Shown: one piece after another, positions 45,320 through 55,604 of the stretch
Layout of the letters: the number at the start of each line of letters is the position of its first letter
Numbering within the stretch: the stretch's first letter is position 1
Source: Sciurus carolinensis
Lineage: Eukaryota > Chordata > Mammalia > Rodentia > Sciuridae
DNA length: 64,000 bases
Assembly (NCBI RefSeq): GCF_902686445.1
Contig: NC_062216.1
Location: forward strand, 11,057,084-11,121,083
Reading direction: 5' to 3'
Made by a program: the position numbers and the translations under genes
The notes under the pieces: generated by a model
Database searches by the model: none
Told to the model about the DNA's origin: nothing
The model's input: the letters and a program-made list of their open reading frames with translations, nothing else

Positions 45320-45380
45320 ATAAGGCTTCTAGAACCATTTTTATGTGTCTTTTTGTAGTGTTTCTGAATTCCCAACATAC
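45320..45380 (-). mobile_element. Small antisense L1 remnant
   Basis: TCTATTATGAATAAGGCTTC and TAGAACCATTTTTATGTG resemble 'ttatgaataaagctgctatgaacattcgtgt', antisense L1. It ends where the 69-bp duplicate begins. Confidence 0.5.
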
Positions 45381-45449
45381 AGTCATATTTGAGATTTGGG
45401 AGTAAGGAATCAGAATTCTTGAAATCCTAAGTTATTCTGTATTTTTTGT
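45381..45449. repeat. 69-bp segment, second copy
   Basis: Matches 43932-44000 at 68 of 69 bases (the one difference is AAGTT here against AAATT there). The left flank is antisense L1 and the right flank AACTTTTTATTTATATG. No flanking direct repeat or poly(A) is seen. Confidence 0.95.
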
Positions 45450-47859
45450 AACTTTTTATTTATATGTTTTAAAATAATAAAGAATGACCATGATAAACAT
45501 TCACTTCCCTGTGATCAAGTTATGTTTCAGAGTATTTTTGGTTTAAAAATTATATAATAATAAATGTATAGTTCATTATCAGTATAAACTAAAATCATGA
45601 CAAGATTATTTCAAAACCATGTAAATATAGTTATGCTGTATAAAGAATTTGATACCAGGGAACATTAAAAGAAGGAAGCATTAACCCAAAATAAATGTTG
45701 AATATCCAATTTAAAGACTGAACAATAATATCCTAAAGAATTAAAAGTTATTTTTAAACTAAAACTTTTAAGCATTCAAACCTCAATTTCCTTATATGGT
45801 TTTCCTGATCTTCGATTCACAACAAATATTCAAGATGTAATTTTCTTTCACTTGTGTTATGATACTGGATGAATCATTGATTGCTACAGAATGCATTTTC
45901 AATCTGTTGCTTCTTATCAGCTCATTTGTTTTTTTAAAACAAGGACAACATATTGTCTGCTTGCGGCCATGTTACTCTTGTCGTTGAAAATTCTTTCACT
46001 GTTGCTGGTTTCGATTTAGATTCATTTCTGACAGCCTCTTGTAGTATTTCACAGTATTTCCCGTCTGCTTCTCTTTGTGCTCATTTTGGTGAAGTGTTTA
46101 TAAAGAACTGTAGCCTATAGCCAGTATTCTAAACGCCGAAAAATGGCAGCAAGCATTATTTAGTAGTAATCAAATAACTTAGTATTTGGACCTTACAGTA
46201 AGGTTAACAGCACTATTATGATGGAAACTGTCAATGTTGCCAATTTCTGAACTTCTTTTCTTCCAAAATGGAACAACACTCACAGGATTTGTGAAAAATT
46301 CTTTGCATACAACTATACTAATGTTTATTTTACTTGCAAGGATGCAAGCAGGGATATGTACACAACGTGAATGAGGCGTGACCATAACCATGTCAGCACA
46401 CTGGATCATGGCCACATCCCTCCTACAGCCTCCTGCACTGGATCCAGGGGACGTGAACCTTACCCTCTGACTCCTGTTCTTGCCTTCAGTTTGGGTCAGT
46501 GGATTTCTTCCAAATCTCTAACATCTTTGTGCAAATTCTGAAGCTTTAGTTTTCACAGGAAAATTATGATACTTTTTTCCATTTTTTTCTGTTGATTTTT
46601 CTCAGAATTGGAAAACATCCATTTCCCAGTAAATGGCAAGCAGGAATTCCCACATGGACACACTAGACTTTGATGTTCACGTGCACTATTTTTCCTGAGC
46701 ATATACTCAGGAGTGAAATTGCTAGCTATGGGGTAAGCTTAGAATCCCAACACTTTGCAAAGTTGGAATTTTAATTCAGATCCCCAGTCAAAGGTAAGGG
46801 AATTTCATTGCTTCATCCTCAAAAAATCAGTTTTGTCAGTCTTTTTATTTTTTCTTTTTCTGGTGAGCATGTTGTTGTTGTACTTAGTATAAACTTATGT
46901 CAGCAGACACTATTTGGTAGTAATAAAATAATATTGGGATCTTAGAGGCAATGTAAACGATTAAGGTAATATATGATATACAAATAAGTTTAGTCTTTTT
47001 AGACTAATACTTAGCAGTTATCTGATCTGTTAAAATCTGGAAAGATTAGCTCAGGTCTCTGTTCCACCCTACAGCTTATTGAAATCAGGCGATTTCCCTA
47101 ATGCTTCTCTGAATTTCCAGGTAACCCATCTTCTGTGGTTGCCTTTGGCTCTGACTCCTGCCTCTGAAATGCTGATCCAAGTTCCATGTTTGCTGCATTA
47201 GTCCTGCCATGGCCCAAAGGGAACAGAGCCTCTTGTCCTGCCATCCACACATAACCACTCATACAAGCCTTTTGTATCTACTTTGCAGGAGATTTGGAGA
47301 GCTGCATCTCCAACCAAAAATGACCTAAAATGGAAAATTAAACATTCCAGTTAAGAGTCTTTTGGTTGTTCTACCATGTAATTTGATCCTCCTTTTCTTC
47401 CTTACTTTTCCCCCATACCCTTTCTTTTCTTCTCCCTTTCTTAGACACAAAGAAACAAAAACTTCCATTTTCTTATGCATAAGAGCTCAGTTCTCACCAG
47501 CTCTTCCTCTAAACCCATTTCCAAACTTCTCTTTGCAAATCTAAACATTTGGCTAGAGCTTAGGAATTCCTCCTTGTAGGTAGCTAATTAGACTCCAGAA
47601 CAAAAGCACTGTTCTTGGTTCTCTTTTCTCAGTCTGGAAGCAAATAGTGGCTCCATTCTTCAATAGGCAGTAAAAGAGGAAACTGGCAGATATTAAGAAA
47701 ATGCAATTATTATCTCTGAATATGGTTACTCGAGAATTGTTTTTGTTTTCTGAGATTTAACTTTCCATATTTTCTAAGTAAACATGTCTTCTTGTCTTCT
47801 CTTAGAGATCAGTCCCTTGAAGGAAACTTGTTCCTTCTTTGGGAACAAGGGTATCAGTC
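45450..47859. other. Unassigned, repeat-poor DNA
   Basis: No recognisable SINE, LTR or L1. The segments 46140-46205 and 46895-46965 resemble each other (both include ATTTRGTAGTAAT and CTTAG/TTGG text). Small frames at 46179-46415 and 47362-47544 are unsupported. Confidence 0.35.
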
Positions 47860-48030
47860 CAAGTGTAGCATAGATGTTGAGACCTTGGGACTCAGACAGC
47901 CCTGGGCTCAAATCCTGCTTCCTTTCCTTTCGAATTGGGTCATGTCCCCTTTGCTTATAGAAACAGAGGATGCCGTCAGCATTACGCCAGATAATATATG
48001 TTAAATACAGTGCCTGCTGAATACCAGGAT
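47860..48030 (+). repeat. MIR SINE remnant
   Basis: GACAGCCCTGGGCTCAAATC followed by CTGCTTCCTTTCC, then TTAAATACAGTGCCTGCTGA follow the MIR order ('ctgggctcaaatcctgg', 'gtgcctggca'). Confidence 0.55.
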
Positions 48031-49254
48031 GAGCTTTGGGACCTGAAAAGAGCAAGATCAGTGGTTTTGAAGGGACAACACACCATCATATTGAACAGAT
48101 TTCGCAGTGTCATGAATGAAAAATAGTGCATCACCAATTAAAATAAATGCATGAAAGTTCGAAAATTGTTGACTTAAATGTTTATGTTTTATTCAATTAA
48201 TTGACTTAATGTATATTTAAATAGCTGTAAGATAACTATGGTCGTACTGCTTTTAATTTCATATTCAATTTCAGAACAACTTCTTGATGGAAGAAAAAGA
48301 GGAGAAGTTATTCTCAAAGTTCTAGACAAGCGTATTTTCTGTGTCGCCTTTCATTTAGCCCTTTCTCATTGGTTGAATTGATTATGAATGATTCAACTGC
48401 TTGTGACTTGTGATTGTATAATTATTTCATTGTTAAAACTGATTTTTACTGCCAGGAGTAAATTCTGGTAAGAAAGAAAGAATTAAGAAGTCTAGAGTTC
48501 AGTTCCTGTATTGTATAAGGGAGAAGGCTGCAGTAAGTATCTTTATTTGAAGAACACAGCAATCAGAATGTCAATGAAATTCAAAATGCTGATCAGAGGA
48601 CTTTGCAGGAATACTTCTGTATTTCTAACTTATCAACTTTCACTGATTTCATTGTCTTCATGAAAGACAAAGTATATGCCATTACGTACTTTAGTCCTGG
48701 CCAAATCATTAATGCCTTTAATACATGTTTTGAGGGAAAAAAGGTGAAAATGTTGCTTTCCCTTGGATTTCCCAGCCCATTCTGAGATCAGGAGTTGTGT
48801 GGCCATGAGGCCACTTTCTCCTTCTAGTAAGATCTTCATCTGAATTCTCTTCTTGCTATTTTTTAGGCCTCAACATATTTCTTTCTATTTATTTTCCTTG
48901 ACTTTCTTCTTTCATTATGGAATTCAGAGATGGATATTCAGATATTAAGAAAATCAGTTGTAAAAAAAAATACCTACAAAACACAAAAACCATTTCCTGC
49001 AGAATGAAAGGAGCTATTCTTGTAGGACAGCTTTGTGGGAGCTCTGAGGCAGGCGAGCATTATTGAAAATACTGTTTTCTGTGGATCTGTCAGACAGTTA
49101 TTAATTGATGTGAAAAGCATTTAATTTTGATTGCTTGGTGTGGAAGGGATGGCAAAAATCACAGTGATGGATATAAAGAACTTGTGAGACCAGTTGTGCT
49201 TTTCATTGTACCTCATATTCTCATAGAAAATATGATTTAATAGGTCGAAATGGC
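48031..49254. other. Unassigned, repeat-poor AT-rich DNA
   Basis: No repeat recognised. TAAT-rich patches (AGTTATTAATTGATGTG at 49096-49112, GCATTTAATTTTGATTG) are the kind seen in conserved developmental enhancers, but conservation cannot be judged from one sequence. Confidence 0.3.
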
Positions 49255-49298
49255 TTCCATATATATATATGGAAATTATAAAAAAATTCATATATATT

Positions 49299-49329
<31 letters not shown>

Positions 49330-49350
49330 GAAAGTATAGAAAATAATTCA
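49255..49350. repeat. AT-rich palindrome and duplicated AT block
   Basis: A perfect 20-base palindrome, TTCCATATATATATATGGAA, at 49255-49274. A (TA)n run follows at about 49300-49328. The sequence ATATATATGGAAATTATAAA (from 49263) is imperfectly repeated from 49321 (ATATATATGGAAAGTATAGA), so the block looks like a tandem duplication around a microsatellite. Confidence 0.85.
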
Positions 49351-50739
49351 AAGATGTCTATTACCATCTTTTTGTTTAGGGATTCAGGAACTCCAAGTTA
49401 GCATGGGTGAGATAGTTTTCATTTTAAATGACTATGGCCCAATAATTCAAAGGACGGCTAAACAGCATCCCATTGTTGTGTATTGTGCATTTGGTTTTGA
49501 GTGTGTTGGCAGGTGCTTAGCAAAGCAGGAGACCATCTCACATCTACTGTGCTGGATGCTTACAGACAATGATTCATCATCCAGGAAATAAATACCTTAG
49601 AAACCTTCTCAATGAGCCATGTCCTCCTCTGATCATGAGCCAAATAGTTTGAGGGGTCGGCTCCCTGGTTAAATCGCTGGGCTGAGATGGGAAAATTTGC
49701 ATTCGAAAACAATACATCAGCAGTAGAAGGTCAGGAGAAATGATGTTCTCAGAACGTGCTTGAATCTCTGGATTCAGTTTTCTGGATTCAGTTTCACAGA
49801 GAGCCGTTCTCCTCCTCTCACCCTGCTGCCTCCCTCCACCCCAGAGCATGGTTCCTGTTTATCCAGGGGCCTCTGGGAACAAGTGACTTTTGGCTGCTGA
49901 TTTGAAAATATTCACAACGCATGCCATGTCAGTGAGAAGTACCTCAGGGCACCAGAAAAGATGGTTCTGGATCCTTCTCCATTACCATGCATCTGAATTG
50001 GATGTCTTGCATGGTCTGGGACAGGAACTCATGTGTTGGTTCCCCACCCTTCAGGAGTTTCCAGGAAAAGGGAGAAGTTACGGCATATGCACAGGGAATT
50101 GACAATCGGGAAATGACCGTGGGTGAAAAAATGTAGGGCCCCAGATCGTGTCTCCTGGAGGTAATTGCTGCTCAGCTTCGGACATGGAAGCCTTGTTTAG
50201 GAGGGATGCGTGTGACATTCATGTGTTATTTTGGAGATTACCTAGGAGTGACCTTCAAGTCAGGCCCAGAAACAGGGTAGAATTAGGCAAGAAATGAACC
50301 CAGAGCATCCAAGTGAGAGGAGTGGCAAGAGAGAAAGACCCAATAAGGCACTGCAAAATATCCTTCGCAGGACCAGTTTTTCTGGTTGGGATGACCAGAT
50401 CTGTTTTCCTAAACAAGTGGACTTTCATCTTTGAAATCTGGCTCTGGGAAAATAAAGAATTTGTAGCATCCACTACATTTTCTCAGTAGTGCTATTTAAT
50501 TGTGTATGTAAAGAAAATGAATCTAAAGGCTTTATGTTTAGCACAGAACAATTTCAAAAGCTTTAAGTTTCCACGATTTTTGGAAATTCTGGTCACATTT
50601 CATTTTATTAGAAGGAACTGCTAACAGCACTCTATGAAAATCACTAGGAACTTTGGGGGTAGAGCTGACAGTAACAGAAAACACTATTTAAGGATATAAA
50701 TTAGTATTTATCAATCAGGTATTTGCCCAGCAGCATGCC
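49351..50739. other. Unassigned, repeat-poor DNA
   Basis: No repeat family or gene recognised. Frames at 49577-49849 and 49890-50102 lack motifs and splice signals. Confidence 0.35.
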
Positions 50740-50915
50740 GAAAGATTTACACACACATTATCATTAATCTCACAAAATCCCATGCAGTAAGTACTAGTTT
50801 CATGATTTTTACATAAGATGAGTTAATGTTAAGACAGGATTTGTAACTTACCCAAGACCACGCCACTATTGTGTGCAAAGCCAGAACCAGCCCTCATAAG
50901 CAGGCCAGTGTACAC
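50740..50915 (-). repeat. MIR SINE remnant, minus strand
   Basis: CATTATCATTAATCTCACAA, CATGCAGTAAGTACTAGTTT, TTACATAAGATGAGTTAATG and TAACTTACCCAAGACCACGC match antisense MIR ('cctcacaacaaccctatgaggtaggtact ... gaggttaagtaacttgcccaaggtcacac'). Confidence 0.7.
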
Positions 50916-51359
50916 ACACATTTACTTGACTCTTAACTAACATCAAGCTGAGAGATGAGAGAGAAAATCAGGAGACCATCTTCAGAATGCTAACTGTGCA
51001 GTCCAGGAAGGTTTTATCACCTCTCCTTCAATAGAGCCTCAATTAACTAGTGAGTGCACTTGGCAAATGGGCCAATTTAAGTTTCTAGTTAACTAAGGAT
51101 TATGAAGAAAGCTTTTTCTCTGAGCCTCACATAAGCAAGACCGAATAACTCTCCATCCTTGAGAAGCGAGAGGCATCTCAGTTAATGACACACCAGGGGG
51201 GACCCTCCACTGGGGCAGGCCTTTGGAGAATCACAGTCTACCAAAGTGATGAGGACAAAGGTCAGCTGCTTTCCAGCGAAAGAATGGATGATTTGGAATA
51301 AAGGGAAATCATCTCAATCTTGAGGAGAATGAAGGCAAAGAAGTCCTAGAAAAAAAGTG
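50916..51359. other. Unassigned DNA
   Basis: No gene or repeat family recognised. Confidence 0.35.
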
Positions 51360-51752
51360 TTGGCAGCCTTGGAAGGACCTGCCTGGCTTGGCTTGAGAAA
51401 AGTGAAGAAAACGAAGAGCTGAAATCAGAGGGTGGAATGGGGACAACCCCAATCTTTGGGGTTGGGGCCTTACTGGAGTTGGGGTTTCTTGGCAAATATC
51501 ATTTTCTTTGTGTCCTGTTGAAGCCAGAATTGGGGACAGGCAGTTAGTGTAGAAATAGGGGATCGGGTCAGATAGAGGAAATGGAGGCCATGAGAGCCAT
51601 CTGCCTCTGGAAGTTGGAGACTGCCCCTGGGAGGATGGAATGTCAAGGATCTCCTGAGCCCATTGATTACCAAATTTACCTGCCCTCGTCAGGGACTGCA
51701 GGGGAGAAGCTGCTAATTAATGCCCCCTGGGTCCTTGCCTGGCTGAATCACT

Positions 51753-51884
51753 TTGGCCCTCCCCCTGCCCAAACCAGGCCTAGTCACATAGGCAGGAAGC
51801 AGACATGGGGGGAGAGAACTGGAGAACAAAAGAGACCTTAACCTATAAAAGATGTAGGGTGCGCTCGCTTCTGGGGACTTTAGA
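51753..51884 (+). repeat. 132-bp inverted repeat, left arm
   Basis: Spans the U3 end, TATA box and R-like start of the LTR (TTGGCCCTCCCCCTGCCCAA to GGGGACTTTAGA). It pairs with 52134-52265 at 131 of 132 positions without gaps. The only mismatch is in GAGACCTTAACC (left arm) against GAGACCCTAACC (right arm, reverse complemented). Confidence 0.97.
51844..51850 (+). promoter_or_regulatory. TATA box of the LTR-like element
   Basis: TATAAAA, ahead of a GC-rich R-like start and about 90 bases before AATAAA, the usual spacing in LTRs. Whether it is active cannot be told. Confidence 0.55.
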
Positions 51885-51939
51885 ACATCAGCCATGGCCT
51901 CCTTCTCCCTCCCGGGAGAAGTCTGTATTATTACCTTTA

Positions 51940-51945
51940 AATAAA
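51940..51945 (+). terminator. Poly(A) signal AATAAA of the LTR-like element
   Basis: AATAAA after the R-like region, then CCTGCTTAATATGCTTGCC. It fits the R/U5 boundary of an LTR. Confidence 0.55.
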
Positions 51946-52133
51946 ACCTGCTTAATATGCTTGCCTTGGCTGCTTCTCTAGTGTTCAAACTTCAACATCA
52001 GAGGGAGCAGAACTCGTCACCGGTAAACGGCGGTATCACTATGACCTAAAAAATCGGTAAGCATTTATTTAAATATCTCGTCGATCTAATGAATTCAATT
52101 TGTGAGAATATTTGAACTCTTAAATATTTGAAC

Positions 52134-52265
52134 TCTAAAGTCCCCAGAAGCGAGCGCACCCTACATCTTTTATAGGTTAGGGTCTCTTTTGTTCTCCAGT
52201 TCTCTCCCCCCATGTCTGCTTCCTGCCTATGTGACTAGGCCTGGTTTGGGCAGGGGGAGGGCCAA
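52134..52265 (-). repeat. 132-bp inverted repeat, right arm
   Basis: Reverse-oriented partial copy of the LTR segment at 51753-51884, separated from it by 249 bp. It carries the LTR TATA region in the opposite direction. Neither arm end coincides with an obvious retroviral terminus. Confidence 0.97.
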
Positions 52266-52329
52266 TGTTGTTCATAGACTTAGTTAAATGCTCTTGTATC
52301 TGTCTGCTACATTAACTTCCTCAAAGTCG

Positions 52330-52927
52330 CAGGTGGTGTGATGTCCTCCCAAAGATGCCCCGCATCCTCTTTCCAGAACCTTTGAGCACACACGTGGTGC
52401 TACTGTACATGAGGCTTTTCAGACGTGTCTCTGGACCTTAAGGTGAGACATCAGCCTGGTTTATGTGGATGAGACCAATTTAATCCCTCAAGCCCTTGAA
52501 ACAGAAATTTCTTCAGCTGGGGAACAGACATGCAGTAGAGAGGGAAGGAGATGCTAGGTAGAAGTGGAGGTTGGAGAGATCAGAAGCCTGAGACGAGACT
52601 TCTTGCATCGCTGGCCTGTGGGAAGGCAGAAGCGAGCCACAAGCCCGGGAACATGGACAGCCTTGTGAAGTTGACAACCAGCCAAGGGCACTGGGATGTT
52701 CCACCTACTGTGGCAAGGAACTAAGTTCGGTGACAACCTGAGTCTGATTTTTACATAAGAATTTTTACAATTCTTCTGAAGACCTCTAGCTAGGGACATG
52801 AGCTTGCTGACACCTGGGTTTCAGCTCAATGAGAGCCTTTAGAATTCTGACCTGTGAAATAATAAATTTGTGTTTTGGGGTACTAAGTTTGTTATAATTT
52901 GTTAAGGCAACAACAGAAATTGAATAC
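52330..52927 (+). mobile_element. MLT1-like (MaLR) LTR
   Basis: ATGTCCTCCCAAAGATGCCC, CCAGAACCTTTGAGCACACA, GGACCTTAAGGTGAGACATC, ATAATAAATTTGTGTTTTGG, GTACTAAGTTTGTTATAATT and the end AAGGCAACAACAGAAATTG match the MLT1-like order ('gataataaatttgtgttgttttaagccactaagtttgtggtaatttgttacagcag'). A possible poly(A) signal is in AATAATAAATTT. Confidence 0.68.
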
Positions 52928-53004
52928 ACTCAAAATGCATTTGAAATTAAATTCAGAACTTAATAACATGTCATCTTCTTACCCATATTGTTATAAATTA
53001 GTCC

Positions 53005-53180
53005 AAAATCAAATGATTGAACCCAGGGATTCTCCACCACTGAGCTACATCCTCAGCCCTTTTATTTTTTATTTTGAAACAGGTTCTTGCTAAGTTGCCT
53101 AGACTGGACTTGAACTTGAAATTCTCCTGCTATAGCCTCCTGAAGAGGTGAGATTACAACAGTATTGCACTGTGCCCATC
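53005..53180 (-). mobile_element. B1-dID dimeric SINE, minus strand
   Basis: Plus strand reads ATGATTGAACCCAGGGATTC, CTCCACCACTGAGCTACATC, CTCAGCCC (ID reversed) and then GACTGGACTTGAACTTGAAA, TTCTCCTGCTATAGCCTCC and GCACTGTGCCCA (B1 reversed). The tail is ahead of the ID half. Moderately diverged. Confidence 0.83.
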
Positions 53181-53980
53181 TGAACTGGATATGTTGAATC
53201 ACCTCTACAGTTGATTCTGAATCATCTTGGGTCAAGGAACATGTATGTTAAAGGCACAATTGGCCATGTAAAGCTACGTGGGGCCATCTTCTCACATAAT
53301 TTTTTTAAATTTTATTTTTACCGACTGAATATCCTCAGTTGGATGAAGTTGCATATTGACCAGAGATTTTGATACATTCATAAAATACAAAGTTATAAAT
53401 ATTTAGAACTGTTTTGCCATGACCTAGACATCTAGTCTGAATTCTTTGTATCAGCTCTGGAGCATCTGGGGACTCCAAGTTCTACTTTGTAAATAGGATA
53501 GACTTCAGGACTAGAGTCCTCAGAGCTCAAGATAAGCTCTTGCCTAATTAACCATTATCTCCAGATCAAGGCCACTTCAGCTCTGAACAGCCAGCCGGTC
53601 ACTTAGATTGAATCCAATCAATCAATATTGCTTCACTCTGAGTTCTTACAGATTCCCCCTCTTGCAGGGCCTCAGCGCCTATATTTAGATGACACCCGAT
53701 TGTGCTTTGTGTATCTGTCAAGGCTGTTGCACTCTGGAATTGCAAGATTAAGGTAGTGTAGTTTGTAAGTTTAAAAATAATCACAGAACCCTGATGCCCC
53801 AGAAGAAAAGTCAGTGTTTCACAAGAAAATTTTAACAGCAGAGGAGTAAAATATGTCCTCTTTTCTTAACATAGCGAACATTTTGTATTTAAAAAAATAA
53901 AAGTATGAGTATAAATCCATCTGGAACATTCATGTTTTCATTTCAAAAGAACCTGGGTGGTCTTTCTGTTAAATACTCAC
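53181..53980. other. Unassigned DNA, next to candidate exon
   Basis: No clear repeat family. It would form part of the intron 3' (on the minus strand) of the candidate exon at 53981-54031 if that exon is real. Confidence 0.3.
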
Positions 53981-54031
53981 GCATAGCAGAAGTCCACGAG
54001 GCCCTTGTTGAAACGACAGCGCTGCTCAATG
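53981..54031 (-). other. Candidate 51-nt internal exon on the minus strand
   Basis: On the minus strand a pyrimidine-rich stretch (54039-54075 on the plus strand, reading CTTTCTTTTTTGCTTTTATT) leads to an AG at 54032-54033. A strong donor GTGAGT follows the segment (its GT is the complement of 53979-53980). The enclosed 51 bases are open in two frames. One, with one leading and two trailing bases, reads IEQRCRFNKGLVDFCY then a partial Ala codon; it has two cysteines and a natural-looking composition. The length is a multiple of three, so skipping would keep the frame. The DNA nearby is not an obvious repeat. I do not recognise the protein, and no partner exon was found in the window, so it could also be chance. 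Confidence 0.35.
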
Positions 54032-54810
54032 CTTTAGCAGATGCAATAAAAGCAAAAAAGAAAGTTACGGCACGAAGATAATGAAGATAATTTACGATGT
54101 AGAAAATGCATTAGGGAAACATTCCCAGGAACAATTTGAGCATCTGTGGAAACACGAGAAGCGACTGTAGAAACCATACCGAGGTGTGAAAGGAAGGCAA
54201 GAAAAGCAAGATCTTAGTTAAGGGAATACGGAACATTTTGCAGACGTATAAAGGGTTCAAAAGCTATAGAATACCAAAGAAAAAGGGAAACGACGTGCTA
54301 GACTTTTCCCAAAATACATACACTTGGCAGTGATATTTTATATTTTAGAATCCACCGTTACTTTATCAAACAGGTCTTCTGGAAAACAATGTAACATTGT
54401 TTAGAGTAGTTCTGCTCCATCCAGCTCACACCTTCCTTTCTTGTCAAAATGCCAATACTTCATAATTAGAATAAACCAGGAGTCTGTGCTGATTTGGTGA
54501 GTAAGCCGCGGAGTGCACAGGTGCACCCAGCAGAAAACAAAGTGACATCTTCAAGAATGAGGCATGGGGAGAAAAGGGAAAAAATTTTTGACAAATATCA
54601 TGTGGAATTCCTCAGTTTTGCTAGGAATGTACTTCCAGGTCCTAAAATTTGGAAGAAGGAAAGTTCAAGCAAGCCAAAACATCCTGAAAATTCCATGATT
54701 TAGGAAAGGACACCCAGGGAAACCATAAGCAATCCCATCCTCCAAAAACGTGGCAGTCATGCGCAGTACAAAGTCAATTCACATGTGCTCATAAGAACGT
54801 GCCAAAGTCA
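54032..54810. other. Unassigned, non-repeat DNA
   Basis: Contains the pyrimidine tract and AG upstream (on the minus strand) of the candidate exon. No repeat family recognised. Confidence 0.3.
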
Positions 54811-54946
54811 GGCTGGGGCTGGGGCTCAGTGGCAGGGCACTTGCCTGGCGTGTGAAGCATGGGGTTCGATTCTCAGCACCACATAGAAATAAAGGAAATA
54901 AAGATCCATTGACGACTAAAGACACGTTTTAAAAAAGGAGTGGATT
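54811..54946 (+). mobile_element. ID SINE, plus strand, sciurid tail
   Basis: GCTGGGGCTGGGGCTCAGTG, CACTTGCCTGGCGTGTGAAG, GGTTCGATTCTCAGCACCAC, then AATAAAGGAAATAAAGATCC and ATTGACGACTAAAGACACG, the long 3' tail characteristic of squirrel IDs. Target duplication AAAGTCA at 54804-54810 and 54947-54953. Confidence 0.95.
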
Positions 54947-55516
54947 AAAGTCACTAGGTTTGAATACGGAAGTTGAGGCACATCGACCTTTTGTCTATTG
55001 GATCATTAGGTGAATTAATTTCAAGGAAATTCTTTGTGTTTTTAACGGATTTGTTACCACTCCTGACAGCCTAGAAGTGGGGTCGTGCTCTCTGTGGACA
55101 GGAAGAAATGAACCTTGCAGGGTGTGTGCTGGGATCCACCCAGGCAGGACTTTGCAAAAGGATGACAAGAGCAACAGGTGTTGAGAGCAGGGTGGTATCT
55201 GTGCTGCTAACTGTCTCAAGGACAAACAGGACTGCTGGGCCCCTGTGCTTACCAAGGTTGTTAAGAGATGTTTGTCCGAGGAATGCGCAGTTGCCTGGAG
55301 ACCTTATCCGTCAAGGACGGGAGCGGGGCTTAGCCCCGACTCATCTCCTGCATAGTTCACCCCTTCCCTCCTCCCTTCTTCCACTAGGACCGTTCAGTTC
55401 TGGCAGGACCCAATGAGAATCAAATAGATTGGCCGGACCCAACCAGAGGAGGACTAATGTTTAGCTGTTCAAATGTTACCAATTAAAAGAACACTGTAAA
55501 ACTGCTTGCCTTTCAT

Positions 55517-55523
55517 TATAAAA
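55517..55523 (+). promoter_or_regulatory. TATA box of solo LTR
   Basis: TATAAAA, about 12 bases before the GC-rich R-like start. It may still support transcription of flanking DNA. Inference. Confidence 0.6.
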
Positions 55524-55598
55524 ACCCTGCTAACGAGGGCTCGGGGCCTCTCTTAGCGTCACTGGTTAAGGACGCAGAGGACCAGGTTCGAACTTGCT

Positions 55599-55604
55599 AA
55601 TAAA
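55599..55604 (+). terminator. Poly(A) signal of solo LTR
   Basis: AATAAA about 76 bases after the TATA box, followed by TGCTGCTTGCATTGATCG, the likely R/U5 junction. Confidence 0.6.

Larger units (their letters stand above)
51360..52010 (+). mobile_element. Endogenous retrovirus LTR-like element (family unknown)
   Basis: Shows an LTR layout on the plus strand: a U3-like stretch, TATAAAA at 51844-51850, an R-like GGGTGCGCTCGCTTCTGGGG, an AATAAA signal at 51940-51945, and a U5-like ATGCTTGCCTTGGCTGCTTC. The exact ends were not resolved, because no clean TG...CA pair with matching flanks was found. No gag, pol or env region follows, so this is a solo or truncated LTR. Part of it is repeated in reverse at 52134-52265. 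Confidence 0.65.

Noticed and set aside
51360..52010. Exact ends and target duplication for this LTR
   Set aside because: Several TG starts (51358 and later) and CA ends (near 51997-52004) were tried and none gave matching flanks, so boundaries are left open.
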